A stretch of DNA of 42,465 nucleotides. It comes from a bacterium (GTDB lineage Bacteria > Patescibacteria > JAEDAM01 > Absconditabacterales > Absconditicoccaceae). The DNA is taken from contig JAUMYK010000004.1 of assembly GCA_030528665.1 (NCBI GenBank), positions 1-42,465 of the forward strand. The letters run 5' to 3'. The number at the start of each line of letters is the position of its first letter. The first letter of the stretch is position 1. This document shows positions 27,506-36,722 of the stretch, piece by piece. Made by a program: the position numbers and the translations under genes. The notes beneath the pieces are model-generated. The model ran no database searches. It saw nothing but the letters and a program-made list of their open reading frames with translations, and had not been told where the DNA came from.

Positions 27506-28414
27506 TTAGTATCGGAAAAAGGTTTTGAGGCTCTGGAAGTAGCCGTACATATAATACTTTTTCCAGCCAGATCGATTTTTATTAAGTATCAAGGCTACCA
27601 CTCCTTTGAGGAAAAAGTACGGCATCCATAACCAAAACCACCACTTTCTCCATCTACAATGGATATAGATCATATTGTAAATATAGCCCTCGTGAAATTC
27701 AGTAAATCCGTGTATCATTCCTTTTTTAGAAAATCTTTTTGAGCCTCAGTGGGGATTACCAATATGATAGACTAGGGTATCATGTGAGAGTCTAATATCT
27801 ACGCCCTCTTGGAGCAAGCGGAGTGAGGAAGCGATACTCTCTCCATAGCCATCCTTGATAAGATTAGGGTCGATCATTAACTGTTTGTGAGAAGAGTGAA
27901 ACCGATTGCCACATTCGATCAAGGGGAATATCCTGACATCTGCGATACCATAATTTCTCTGATAGCCTCCTCGAATATCGATCACTGGCAGATATCTACA
28001 GGTCATCTCTCAGAGGCGATCAGCTTTTTCATAATTTTTTTGTCCCAAATCTTCCATAATGATTTTGCTCTGATAAACACGCTGAGGACTTGTCAGTTTA
28101 GGAACAATGCGAGCAAGGTAGTCAGGATCTCTCAGCTCTATATCATCATCAAAAAATGAGATCCACTCTCCTTTTGCAAGCTGGAGTCCTGTTTGTTTAG
28201 CATCACGCTGATACTGTCAATGATTGAGCGTAGAGCGAATATTTGGATGCTTGGACTGATACTGCTGAATCAGCTCTGCAGTAGTATCGCTTGAGTGATC
28301 ATCTACCACAATCAGCTCAAAATCTCTAAAAGTCTGTATTACAAACTCCTCTAACGTGGTCTGAAGGGCTTGTACTCTATTGTAAGTAGGAATGATAATA
28401 GAAAGATACGGCAT
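27506..28414 (-). CDS. Family 2 glycosyltransferase
   Basis: 302 residues. The GT-A start is YLSIIIPTYNRVQALQTTLEEF, with ELIVVDDHSSD and the metal site SFFDDDIELRDPDYL. The C-terminal 70 residues contain a Trp- and aromatic-rich segment (CRWRKWWFWLWMPYFFL) that could be a membrane-associated helix. TGA codons at 28217, 28010 and 27746 are glycine. It is divergent from the next glycosyltransferase across a 99-bp gap that holds an 8-bp inverted repeat. It probably works in the same surface-glycan pathway. Confidence 0.9.
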
Positions 28415-28453
28415 AGTAAGTAGTCAAAAATAATGTGAAGATAAACTGCTTTC

Positions 28454-28482
28454 CTTGTATTTAAATAGCAAAAGAATACAAG
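28454..28482. promoter_or_regulatory. Inverted repeat between divergent glycosyltransferase genes
   Basis: CTTGTATT (28454-28461) and AATACAAG (28475-28482) are perfect inverted arms 13 bp apart. Each strand thereby shows TTGTAT, 16 bp, TACAAG, so this may be a symmetrical bidirectional promoter or an operator. Confidence 0.4.
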
Positions 28483-28513
28483 CAGAAATAGCTTTATTTT
28501 CTTCAGAAGAGCA

Positions 28514-29533
28514 ATGAGAATATTGGTAGATGGGCGATGAGAACTCCTGATCAAGCCTTTGGAGCGCTTTATGATCAAATCAATCAGGATCAGCTGTGTC
28601 AAGGATTTTGGATGTTTTAATGAATATACTGCTCCGCTCGGAATCTGGAAAGTAAGTCAAAGTCAGACATTTGACATCATTCATATGCATACACGGATGG
28701 ACAGTATCCTCTTCTGGAAAAGGAGCAAGGTCAAATATATTTTTGAATCCCACGGTTTTCATCCTGGGATCTCATTTCGTTATGCTTGGCTCTTTACCGA
28801 GTCTTGGGGCAAAAGGCTGATTTTGATTTTGTGTTATCCGCTGTTTCAGGTCTGCTTTTGGTACAATATCAGAAGGATGGATCGCTACTATGTCTCCATC
28901 CCAGGGATCGCAGCCTATCTCAAGGGGAACTACGATGCTAGATGGCTTCCCAATCCAGTCGATACCGAGCTATTTCAACGCAGATCGTCTTGTCTCAGGC
29001 TTGATCCTCACAAGGTAAATATTTTTTATCCTACAGGATTTAGAAAAATAAAAAACTCTGAATTTGCTTTAGCGTTGATGCTTCAATTGCAAGAAAAATA
29101 TCCTACTATCTGTTTTTACCTCATCAAGACCCATACCCAACATCTCAAGCCCTATCTCCCTGCTTTGCGTAAACTCGAGAAAAATATTGTCTGGATCGAA
29201 AAAGTCCCCAGAGAAGAAATGGCATCCTACTATTCTGCGGAATGGGATTGTGTCTTGGGAAGCTTTTTCCCTGAGAAGTGGTATGCGATTCTCAATATGA
29301 TTGAACTCGAAGCGATGGCTTGTAAAGCTCCTGTGCTTGGTCATGATCTGTATGAAGTACTTTTTGAACCACTGGAAAATATGTTTGCACTCGCATGCAA
29401 GCTGATTGAGGATACAAGATTTAAAGCTGAGTATATCCAAAGAAATTATAACTATGTCCTTGCTACCCATAGCCTCGCTGTTGTTGCAAAGCACTATGAG
29501 GCTGATCTCAAATCACTCTATACATCTCCATAA
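28514..29533 (+). CDS. Glycosyltransferase (GT-B type, group 1-like)
   Basis: 339 residues starting MRILVDGRGELLIKPLERF, with TGA 28538 as glycine. GT-B features are DIIHMHTRMD, FESHGFHP, a WLPNPVDTELF linker segment, then a C-terminal half with IEKVPREEMASYYS and the EAMACKAPVLGHD segment, which corresponds to the sugar-nucleotide E-x7-E type region. Its 3' end overlaps the convergent neighbour by 16 bp. It is the only plus-strand member of the glycan cluster. Confidence 0.8.
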
Positions 29534-30612
29534 ATCGTGTCTCTAATCCCTTCCCATCCTAACACTTCTTCCGTATACTTTCTTCCATTTTTTCCTCGCT
29601 CTTGTGCTTGTTCTTTATGCTCAAGCATCCAAAGGATTTGCTTACCCAAATTTTGAGGATTTAACTCTTGAAGAACTATTCCTCCCTCAGCTGCTCTTGT
29701 GCAAAAACCGAGTTCTCCTACATCACTGACGATTACCGGTTTGGAAAAGGCAAAAGCAAGGGGAATCACTCAGGAACCCGTAGCATCTTTATAAGGAAGG
29801 ACTACGAACGCTGCCATTTGAAAGTATTTTCGCACTTCCTCATCAGGGATATCCTGATTATAGAGTTGGATGTATTGTTGGTATTTCTCTAGCTGCTTTT
29901 TGTACTTATCAAGACTTCCACTTCCAGCGATAATGAGGGTAAAATTCTGATTTTTTGCTTTTATATATTCCAGACACTCGAGGAGCATATCCAGTCCCTT
30001 GTAATCCACAATCCTACCAAAAAAGAGGAAAGCATTTTCTCTAGCTTGTATTGTGCCATCTGATCGTCTTGTAAAAAAATTGTAATTTCCATGCGGGACA
30101 ACTGTGATTTTTTGAGGATTGACCTGATACTGCTCTACTAAATCAGCTTTGAGTGAGTCACCATGTACGATCAGTTTATCAGCTATTTTTCTCAAGAGTG
30201 CATTTGTCCATACGGCAATTTTTCCTTGCAAACCCTTTGCATCCCCAGAATGGAGGGTTGGATCGTGTTGGGTCACATAGATTGTATATCCCAAGAGCTT
30301 GCAAAGTGGTGCATAGATCAGATACCAAGGGTGATTATCGATAAAATGCACAATATCAGGTTTCAGTTTTTTTATGTTTCTAAAAAGCCTAAAATGCTGG
30401 ACAAGATGTAGGGTATCAAGGAGAAAAGATTTCACCTCTGGATTCGTTTTTATTTTGAGCATATGTATATCCTGATCATACAAATCCCCCTTATAATAAT
30501 CCGCAATTACGGTCGTAACTTGATATTTTTTAGCAAGAGTATTACAAAATTGAGCTGAATAATGCAGCATACCAAAGCGAGGAGTGAGATTGAAGACTAC
30601 AATTTTCTTCAT
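29518..30612 (-). CDS. Family 4 glycosyltransferase
   Basis: 364 residues. The GT-B N-terminal domain has DIVHFIDNHPWYLI and TQHDPTLHSGDA, a linker VVPHGNYNFF, then the donor domain FLFFGRIVDYKGLDMLLE, IIAGSGSLDKYK, LPYKDATGSGVIPLAFAFSKPVI and DVGEL. The TGA at 29770 is the glycine of GSGVIP, strongly conserved in the family. The ATG at 30612 lies inside the end of the upstream gene, so the pair is translationally coupled. Confidence 0.92.
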
Positions 30613-31730
30613 AGAAGATACTTATAACGATTTAAATATATTTTTACACTTTTACTCCAGTCAAACTTTGCCCTGACTTGAGATGAAGAACTTTGATAGC
30701 CGTTTTGATACTTACCTAAAGCTTGGCGAATTCCCGCTTTGAGTGCTTCCTTTGCTCCTGGTGCAACGAGGATTAAATCCTCTCCCTGACTAATTTCTCT
30801 CGTGCCTCAGACCTCAGTAGCTACTACGATATTTTCAGCAAGTAAAGCTTCAATGACTGTCGTTGGTAAGCCCTCCTGAAAACTAGGATTGACAAAAAGA
30901 TCAAACTTAGGAAGAAGTTCATTGTGTACTTTTTCTTGCTCTTGAAAGCCAAAAAAGCTGACTTTATCTTGAAGGTTAAGCTCCTGAACTTGTTTTTGAA
31001 GACTCTCCTTTTCTGGTCCATCGCCTACAATTTTAAGCCTAAGTTCTGGGATTTCTTTAATAAGCTCAGAAAAAGCGGAAATCAGAAGCGCTACTCCTTT
31101 GAGTTTGACCAATCTCCCAACAAAACCGATGAAAATCTGATCAGCTTTTTTTTTCTTTTTTGTAAGCTGTGGGAAGTCTATCCCTCTATAGATGACCTCA
31201 ATCGGCGTCTTGCAAAGTTTTTGGATAAAAGGGATATTCCCCTTACTAACTGCGATAATCTGATCTGCGAGAGAAAAACAAAGCTTTCCGAGCGTATAAT
31301 CGTACAGGTTTGCACATCGTGCTTTTCGCCAAACAAGCCCTTTTACCAGCCCTGAACCGTGTTCAACATGCACTCGTTTCTTTTGTCGGAGCTTTGCACA
31401 GAGTCCACCAAGGAAAGTGGAAAGAAAAAATCTCGTATGCGTTTGAATGATGTCGGGCTTTCGTTTTTTGACCTGTTTGAGGACTGACCGAAATTGTCTT
31501 GTCCAAAATTTTGGCACGGGATAATTGGAAATCAGCTCAAAAGCAGGGATAATCAGCACTTGATAGCCATCTTTTTGGTAGTTTTGGAGTGAGGATTGTC
31601 CAACAGAAAAAGTAATATTCAGCACTTCTCCACAGCCCTCACGCACAAAATATCTGCTAAATTCCTCAGCAAGAGTTTCTACACCTCAGGTATGAGGAGG
31701 AAAATAAGGTACAAACTGGGCTACTCTCAT
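30597..31730 (-). CDS. Family 4 glycosyltransferase
   Basis: 377 residues. It begins MRVAQFVPYFPPHTGGVETLAEEF, the typical acceptor-domain loop; one glycine is UGA 31686. It continues with IIQTHTRFF, HVEHGSGLVK, VIYRGIDF, FVGRLVKLKGVALLI, KIVGDGPEKESL and PSFQEGLPTTVIEAL. Other UGA glycines are at 30807 and 30609. The last one is part of an ATGA sequence that in the standard code would be a classical stop-start overlap. Read as glycine, it adds four residues before TAG at 30597 and the overlap with the next gene becomes 16 bp. Confidence 0.92.
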
Positions 31731-31757
31731 CCTCTACAACGAAATAAAACTACAGAA

Positions 31758-31785
31758 AGTCTAGCTATTGTAGGGTAAAATGCAA
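31758..31785 (-). promoter_or_regulatory. Promoter of the two-gene GT4 operon
   Basis: TTGCAT (31780-31785), 16 bp, TAGACT (31758-31763). It is divergent from the next promoter. Confidence 0.65.
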
Positions 31786-31801
31786 TAGGCTTTTTGATCA
31801 C

Positions 31802-31829
31802 TTGCAATTAAGGATGAAATTTTTAGACT
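31802..31829 (+). promoter_or_regulatory. Promoter of the VanY-type gene
   Basis: TTGCAA (31802-31807), 16 bp, TAGACT (31824-31829). Confidence 0.65.
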
Positions 31830-31841
31830 AGAGGATATTTT

Positions 31842-32567
31842 ATGTTGCTAATCAAGAGTATGAAAAGTCAGATTTCAGTTTTTCTCCTTACAGTATGCTT
31901 GAGTTTTGGATGTGTCTTTGCAAATGAAATGCTAGATCCTATCGCCCTTCAAGCAGCACTCGAGGCTCAAGAACTTGCCCAACTCGGAACAACATATGAT
32001 CTCACAAGTGATCATTCCTATGAGAGGTTTCTCGATGAGAAGCATCCTTTTGCTGACCAGATGTATATTCCGAGTGATTTAATGCCGATTATCTCTGATT
32101 TTACCTTTAATAGATCGAGCAATTTTCAGCTTAGGTCGGAGGCTGGAAGTGCCTTTTCGGATCTTGCTTGGCACTTTTGGAATGAGAATGGAGGCAAGAA
32201 AAAATTAAGCATTAATAGTGCCTATAGAAGCTATAAAGTCCAAAAAAATCTGACTCAACATTGCCATCAGCATCACTGTGCAAAGGCAGGTACGAGTGAA
32301 CATCAAGCTGGGCTTGCGATTGATCTAGGAGTAAATGGAAGGCGTATTGATCCACTCAGTCTTGCTCGGTTACAGGCAAATGCCCACAAATGGGGCTATC
32401 ATCAAACCTATCAAAAGGGCATCGCAATTGATGGAAAAAGGGTTGAACCTTGGCACTGGAGGTATCTGGGAGTCAGCCTAGCAACTGAACTCTATGAGAA
32501 GCAAATGAGCTTTGCAGAATGGTTTTATACTCAGAGTACTACACAAGAGCAAGGCGATCTCCCCTAG
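31842..32567 (+). CDS. VanY-type D-alanyl-D-alanine carboxypeptidase, exported
   Basis: 241 residues from ATG 31842; the in-frame ATG at 31860 is an alternative because the promoter sits so close. The signal peptide is KSQISVFLLTVCLSFGCVFA, with a cysteine near its end. The zinc peptidase M15B motifs follow: NSAYRSYKVQ, GTSEHQAGLAIDLG and EPWHWRYLG, giving the His, Asp, Glu and His residues of the site. It contains no UGA. It could trim its own peptidoglycan or attack that of a partner cell; the second is inference. Confidence 0.9.
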   Translation: MLLIKSMKSQISVFLLTVCLSFGCVFANEMLDPIALQAALEAQELAQLGTTYDLTSDHSYERFLDEKHPFADQMYIPSDLMPIISDFTFNRSSNFQLRSEAGSAFSDLAWHFWNENGGKKKLSINSAYRSYKVQKNLTQHCHQHHCAKAGTSEHQAGLAIDLGVNGRRIDPLSLARLQANAHKWGYHQTYQKGIAIDGKRVEPWHWRYLGVSLATELYEKQMSFAEWFYTQSTTQEQGDLP

Positions 32568-32587
32568 AGGGAATAGTTGGTTTCGAC

Positions 32588-32615
32588 TTGAAAAGGGAGG
32601 ATGAAACCCTATGAT
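32588..32615 (+). promoter_or_regulatory. Promoter of grpE
   Basis: TTGAAA (32588-32593), 16 bp, TATGAT (32610-32615). The TCAGATTTATTTTG element begins directly at the expected transcription start. Confidence 0.55.
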
Positions 32616-32652
32616 AAGATCAGATTTATTTTGTTGTTGAATACTAAAAACG

Positions 32653-33282
32653 ATGACTAAAAAAGAACACAATCCTGAACTGGAATCTCAGCATACGCAC
32701 GCTTCTGAGACTGCTGACACTGGTAGCTATGAAGAACTCCTTGCAGATGCACAAGCTGAGGCTGATCAGCATGCGCAGGAGGATTTTCAGCAACTTTTCT
32801 GAAAAATTAAAGACCTTGAAACTCAACTGCAAGAAAAAGAGGAAATCGCAAAAAATAGCCAAATTGCTTATCTGCATCTCAAATCAGATTTTGATATTTT
32901 GCAAAGACAGACAGCACAAAAAATCGAAACTGCAAATCGTGATGCGATTTTGACCGTAGCAAAAAAGTTTATCCAACAAATTGAAAACCTCAGAAAATCC
33001 CTCCTCAATCTCTCCGAAGAGCAAAAAAATAGTCCTATGGGACAAGGATTAGAGATGATGTACGAAGGATTTTTGAAAAATTTAGAAAGTTTGGATATTA
33101 AAGCGATTCCTGCAATAGGACTTGAGCCTGATGCTCAATTTCACGAGCCAGTGAGTATGCAAGCTGTGGAGGATGAAAATGTGAAAGGAAAAATTATCCA
33201 AGAATTTGAGCAAGGCTTTATCTATGAAAAGGGAGAAGAGAAGATCGTCCTCATCCCAAGTAAAGTCGTAGTTGGAAGCTAA
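32653..33282 (+). CDS. grpE: Co-chaperone GrpE
   Basis: 209 residues. An acidic, disordered N-terminus is followed by a long coiled coil (KIKDLETQLQEKEE...), LHLKSDFDILQRQTAQKIE, and the C-terminal beta domain GLEPDAQFHEPVSMQAVEDEN with FIYEKGEEKIVLIPSKVVVG. GrpE is the nucleotide exchange factor of DnaK. One TGA (32800) is glycine, joining the N-terminal tail to the coiled coil. dnaK and dnaJ are not in the window. The start is the ATG at 32653, without a Shine-Dalgarno. Confidence 0.93.
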
Positions 33283-33296
33283 TCGTTTTATCCCAT

Positions 33297-33572
33297 ATGA
33301 TGCCTATGCTCCAGCAGTATCTTTGCCATCTCTTGTCACAGCAGAGCATTCCATAGCCTCCTGGATATCTGGGCTGGTTGCTTGCTTTTTTGGATGCTGA
33401 GGACCCGAACATTCCAACTCAGCATCGCTACTACCTTTCTGATTTTGAAAGACTTTCAGGGCGAAAAATGATCGCAAAGCATTCGCATACTATCCACGAA
33501 AACCACCCTCCCTTGGGAAAACATCAACATCTCGTACATACTCTTCTCCTGCAAAAACTACTGATTCCTTAA
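33297..33572 (+). pseudogene. Small ORF interrupted by an in-frame TAG
   Basis: From ATG 33297 the frame reads 19 codons, meets TAG at 33354-33356, then stays open for 71 more codons to TAA at 33570. The residues on both sides look protein-like: LLSQQSIP before, and PPGYLGWLLAFLDAEDPNIP and LSDFERLSGRKM after. No initiator ATG is well placed after the TAG, only a TTG at 33378. A strong terminator follows, so the transcript is real. It is either a recently inactivated gene, a shorter protein with a TTG start, or an amber readthrough case. No family is recognised. Confidence 0.45.
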
Positions 33573-33580
33573 AAATGAGA

Positions 33581-33618
33581 AAAATCCTGAACAAAAACGT
33601 CAGGATTTTAGTTTTTTT
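33581..33618 (+). terminator. Strong terminator of the grpE transcript
   Basis: AAAATCCTGA (33581-33590) pairs with TCAGGATTTT (33600-33609), then seven T. Its T run abuts the stop codon of the convergent membrane-protein gene. Confidence 0.9.
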
Positions 33619-33830
33619 TAATGTGCTGGAAATTTTTTTCTCATAATACTCTGATAGAGCTCTCTACCGACAGTAAAGAAGATTAAGAGTAGAAATACTA
33701 GTAATAAGTTCTTGACTATGCTGTTAGTATTTTCTGTCTCAGGAAATGTAAAGATGATATAGAGCATACCAACCTCTACAAGTCCTATCATTATGAGCAA
33801 AAACAGGGTAATTTGATTAAATTTTTTCAT
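33618..33830 (-). CDS. Small two-helix membrane protein
   Basis: 70 residues with two hydrophobic helices (about 8-29 and 41-55) separated by a polar loop and followed by a basic tail. No family is recognised. It has its own consensus-like promoter (33859-33886) and a normal ATG, which argues that it is a real gene. Its stop codon TAA touches the terminator of the convergent grpE transcript. Confidence 0.65.
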   Translation of the reverse strand: MKKFNQITLFLLIMIGLVEVGMLYIIFTFPETENTNSIVKNLLLVFLLLIFFTVGRELYQSIMRKKFPAH

Positions 33831-33858
33831 AGCTTTATGATTTTATATTTATAATGAG

Positions 33859-33886
33859 ATAATAGCTATTTTTATATCAATGTCAA
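33859..33886 (-). promoter_or_regulatory. Promoter of the small membrane protein
   Basis: TTGACA (33881-33886), 16 bp, TATTAT (33859-33864). Confidence 0.75.
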
Positions 33887-33898
33887 GTAAAAAGAGCA

Positions 33899-34549
33899 CT
33901 AACAGCACTGTAAAGCAGGAGTATAGGAGATTTGCCTGTCACGAAGCTCCTGTTCAAGTGTCTGGAGATAGGCAAGGTTAACTGCGATAGTTTGCGTGAT
34001 CTGGTCAGCATAGTGATCAGCAATGACCTTTACGCTGTATTTCCCATAGAGGTATTGGACACTTGCGAGCTGATCATAGCTATAGCTCAGGATCAAAGAA
34101 GTGCTAATCTCTTTGTAAGCAACAGTACTTGCGGAGACTCAAGCCTGTGTAGTCTGCGTATACGCTTGAATCAAGCCTCCTACACCTAGCAAGGTCCCTC
34201 AAAAATATCTGGTTACCACGACCAAACAATCAAAGAGTTCTGCACCTGTAAGCACCGAAAGAATCGGTTTGCCTGCAGTATTTGTAGGTTCTCCATCATC
34301 ATTGGCTCTTTCTTGTTTTGCGGAGAGATTTCGCTGCCCAAAAAGGTCTTGATTTGCCTGAACACCAAGCCTTCGTGCATAACAATTATGCGTAGCATCA
34401 TAGTATTTTTTATTGAGCTGAGTGATATAGTGATCAATCTCCTCTTTATTTTCTACAGGGAATAAGGTAGCAAAAAATCTGGAGCCTTTGATCTTAGGGA
34501 TCTCGTGAACCAGGGGGGAAGCAAGGGTTTTGTAGGTAAGCTTTTGCAT
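33899..34549 (-). CDS. YigZ/IMPACT-family protein
   Basis: 216 residues. The N-terminal UPF0029 domain has the family hallmarks KGSRFFATLFPV, THNCYARRLG, NDDGEPTNTAGKPIL and VVVTRYFGGTLLGVGGLIQAY. The C-terminal half is the EF-G-like DUF1949 domain. TGA codons at 34199 (glycine of RYFGG) and 34139 are glycine. It follows the S41 protease gene by 29 nt, so they are probably co-transcribed. The role in bacteria is poorly known; a link with translation is proposed for the family. Confidence 0.92.
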
Positions 34550-34578
34550 AAGGGATCAGATTTATTTTTTTTGATAAA

Positions 34579-36009
34579 TTAGTCGGTCAGTCAAATACTG
34601 AGCAGAACCTCATCCTCAGGCGTTTGGGGATCATCATAGGCAACACGATCTGGCGTAAGTCCTTTATGATCCAAGGAATCAGGTTGCTGAGCGATATGTC
34701 GTAGGGCAATCGTATATTTAAGCAGAGCATCATTGGGTAATGAGATAATCTCCTGCACCGTTCCCTTGCCAAAACTCGCCTCTCCGATGAGCTGGACACG
34801 CTCAGGAAAATAGTATTTAAGCACCCCAGCAAAAATCTCTGTAGCACTGGCGGTATTGCGATCAATCAGGAGTATCAATGGAATCGGAGCCATAGCTGAG
34901 CTATGAGCTGAGGCATAACGGGTTTGGATACCAGAAGTGGAATGCAAAGTTACTAGCGGGGTTTTTTCAGGAAGGAAGAGCGAAAGCATTTCTAAAGCCT
35001 CATCGATGATACCACCCAGATTTGATCTCAGATCGATCACATAACGCGGACAGTTAGTCCAAGACTGGAGCGTCTGACTAAAGGCTTTAGCACTGCCCTC
35101 ATCAAAATTGAAGAGCTGGAGATAGCAGTGCTGAGGATCGGAATGAAGGATAGGAATTTGGATTTTAGCTCTCTTGAGAGAGAAAGTCAACTTTTTATCT
35201 CCCCTTTGCACGATGAGCTGCACAGCAGTCCCCTCCTCTCCTCTCAAATAGCTGGTAAAAAGATGAAAATCCTGAATCTGCTCCCAATGATGCTCATCGA
35301 TTTGCATAATCTGATCTCATATTTGAAGTCCTCCTTGCTCCGCAGGTCATTGCTCGATAATCTGCACGATCTGAGGAGCCTGCTCAGGGACTGCACTCAA
35401 TACCACACCGATACCTGAAATCTGGTTTTGCAAAAGGGAAAGGAGCTGTTTTGCTTGCTCAGGACTGTAGTATTGCGTATAGGGATCATCAAGTGCATCT
35501 AGATAGGGATTGATCTCTGCGATACTGAGCATTGTATGCTGTGGAAGGCGATCAGGATAGAGATAGTTTTCCTGAAGCCAGTGCTGGATATGCTGCGTGA
35601 GTTGGTGTTCCTGATGCTGGGTAAGGAGTGGAGAAAGCTGGGTACGAAGCCGATCAAAGGTCAATATCTGTTGTGGACTTGCTAGAACTTCTTGTCCGAT
35701 CGTTGCCTTGATCAGAATAGAAAAATCCTGTTGACTTGCAGGTTGCTGGAGGGGAAGAGCAGCAGAATAATTTGGGAAATATCAGTAATAGACTGCTTTC
35801 TGCAGAATAGGGAAAAGTGGATCTGTAGAGGAAAGATTAGTATAGTCAAGCACTTGCTCCTCAGGTACTGGCAAATCTCGCGTAATCCCTCATAAAACAT
35901 AGACCAGCAGATCATAATAGCTCAACTGAGCAGGCTGCGCAAGACTCAGGGAGGAAACTCGTAAAAGCGAGGTCAAGAGCAGAGAGCAAATCAGTTTTTT
36001 GGTTTTCAT
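34579..36009 (-). CDS. S41 (CtpA-like) C-terminal processing protease, exported
   Basis: 476 residues. The signal peptide is MKTKKLICSLLLTSLLRVSS with a likely SLA cleavage. A region of about 80 residues follows that may be a surface-layer-homology-like domain (KAVYYGYFPNYS). The S41 N-terminal helices contain DDPYTQYYSPEQ, the PDZ domain GPAEQGGLQIGDQI, and the catalytic part DLRSNLGG, NTASATEIFAGVL (Ser nucleophile) and SFGKGTVQE (Lys). TGA codons at 35890, 35782, 35347, 35317 and 34591 are glycine; two of them are PDZ glycines. The promoter is at 36037-36064. Confidence 0.9.
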
Positions 36010-36036
36010 AGGATGAGCAATAGCTAAAGTAGCTTA

Positions 36037-36064
36037 ACTATAGCTATCTTGAAGAGCTTTTCAA
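36037..36064 (-). promoter_or_regulatory. Promoter of the S41 protease gene
   Basis: TTGAAA (36059-36064), 16 bp, TATAGT (36037-36042). It is divergent from the next promoter. Confidence 0.65.
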
Positions 36065-36086
36065 TTATAATTTTTTGTAGGAGGAC

Positions 36087-36114
36087 TTGACTTTTTTGGG
36101 TATATAGGTATAGT
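36087..36114 (+). promoter_or_regulatory. Promoter of the 158-residue unknown gene
   Basis: TTGACT (36087-36092), 16 bp, TATAGT (36109-36114). Confidence 0.75.
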
Positions 36115-36143
36115 AAAATATAAAATATAAAAAATACCGCGAT

Positions 36144-36620
36144 ATGAAAACACAAAAAATCCCTCTAAGATCATTTTTGGGTAGTTGGACTGCTCGAAAA
36201 ATTTATCTTCAAGCACTAATAAGAAAAAGTGATTCAGAAAAAGTCAAAGAGCAGATTGCTACTATGCAGCTTTTGCTCTCTCGGATCAAGTCTCGAATCG
36301 TAGCGTTTGAACTTGATCCCAGTGGCAGTGAAGATTTCTTTATCAAACTAGTGAAAGAAATCCCTTTTGAGGAAGAGTTTGCTCTCAGTTTTCAGATGTT
36401 TTTGCTCCAAAGCAAGATCATCCGACTGAGCTGTCAGGTTTCAACCCTCACAGAACAAGAAAACCACCTTCACAGTCAAGAAGCATTTAAAGCACATTTT
36501 AAATGCGAAATGGAGATTTCCCAAGCTTTATTTGAGGCGCTCCTAGAACGAAAGGATCTCGAAGAGAAGCTAAGAAAATTACAACAGACAGGTTGAGTAT
36601 TTCAGCCTGTTTTTTGATAG
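36144..36620 (+). CDS. Unknown alpha-helical cytoplasmic protein
   Basis: 158 residues. It is almost entirely predicted helix: KVKEQIATMQLLLSRIKSR, a middle hydrophobic helix around FALSFQMFLLQSKIIRL, and a charged C-terminal coil (LFEALLERKDLEEKLRKL). No signal peptide or known motif is present. With UGA as glycine the frame passes TGA at 36594 and 36615 and stops at TAG 36618. That places the last eight codons inside the transcription terminator hairpin, so the original stop may have been the UGA at 36594. It has a good promoter. Confidence 0.65.
36588..36615 (+). terminator. Terminator overlapping the end of the 158-residue gene
   Basis: ACAGG-T-TGA pairs with TCA-G-CCTGT, then TTTTT. The UGA codon at 36594 lies in the stem. 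Confidence 0.75.
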
Positions 36621-36658
36621 AGCTTATATACTCTTTTTCTCGGCGTATCTCAACTAAT

Positions 36659-36692
36659 AAAAAAACATAGCCAAGAAAAACTCAGCTATGTT
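36659..36692 (-). terminator. Terminator of the protein-glutaminase gene
   Basis: Minus-strand AACATAGC pairs with GCTATGTT (36685-36692 with 36664-36671), then a T run. Confidence 0.85.
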
Positions 36693-36722
36693 ATAAGGTG
36701 TAGAGAAGTGTTTTTTTGTTAA

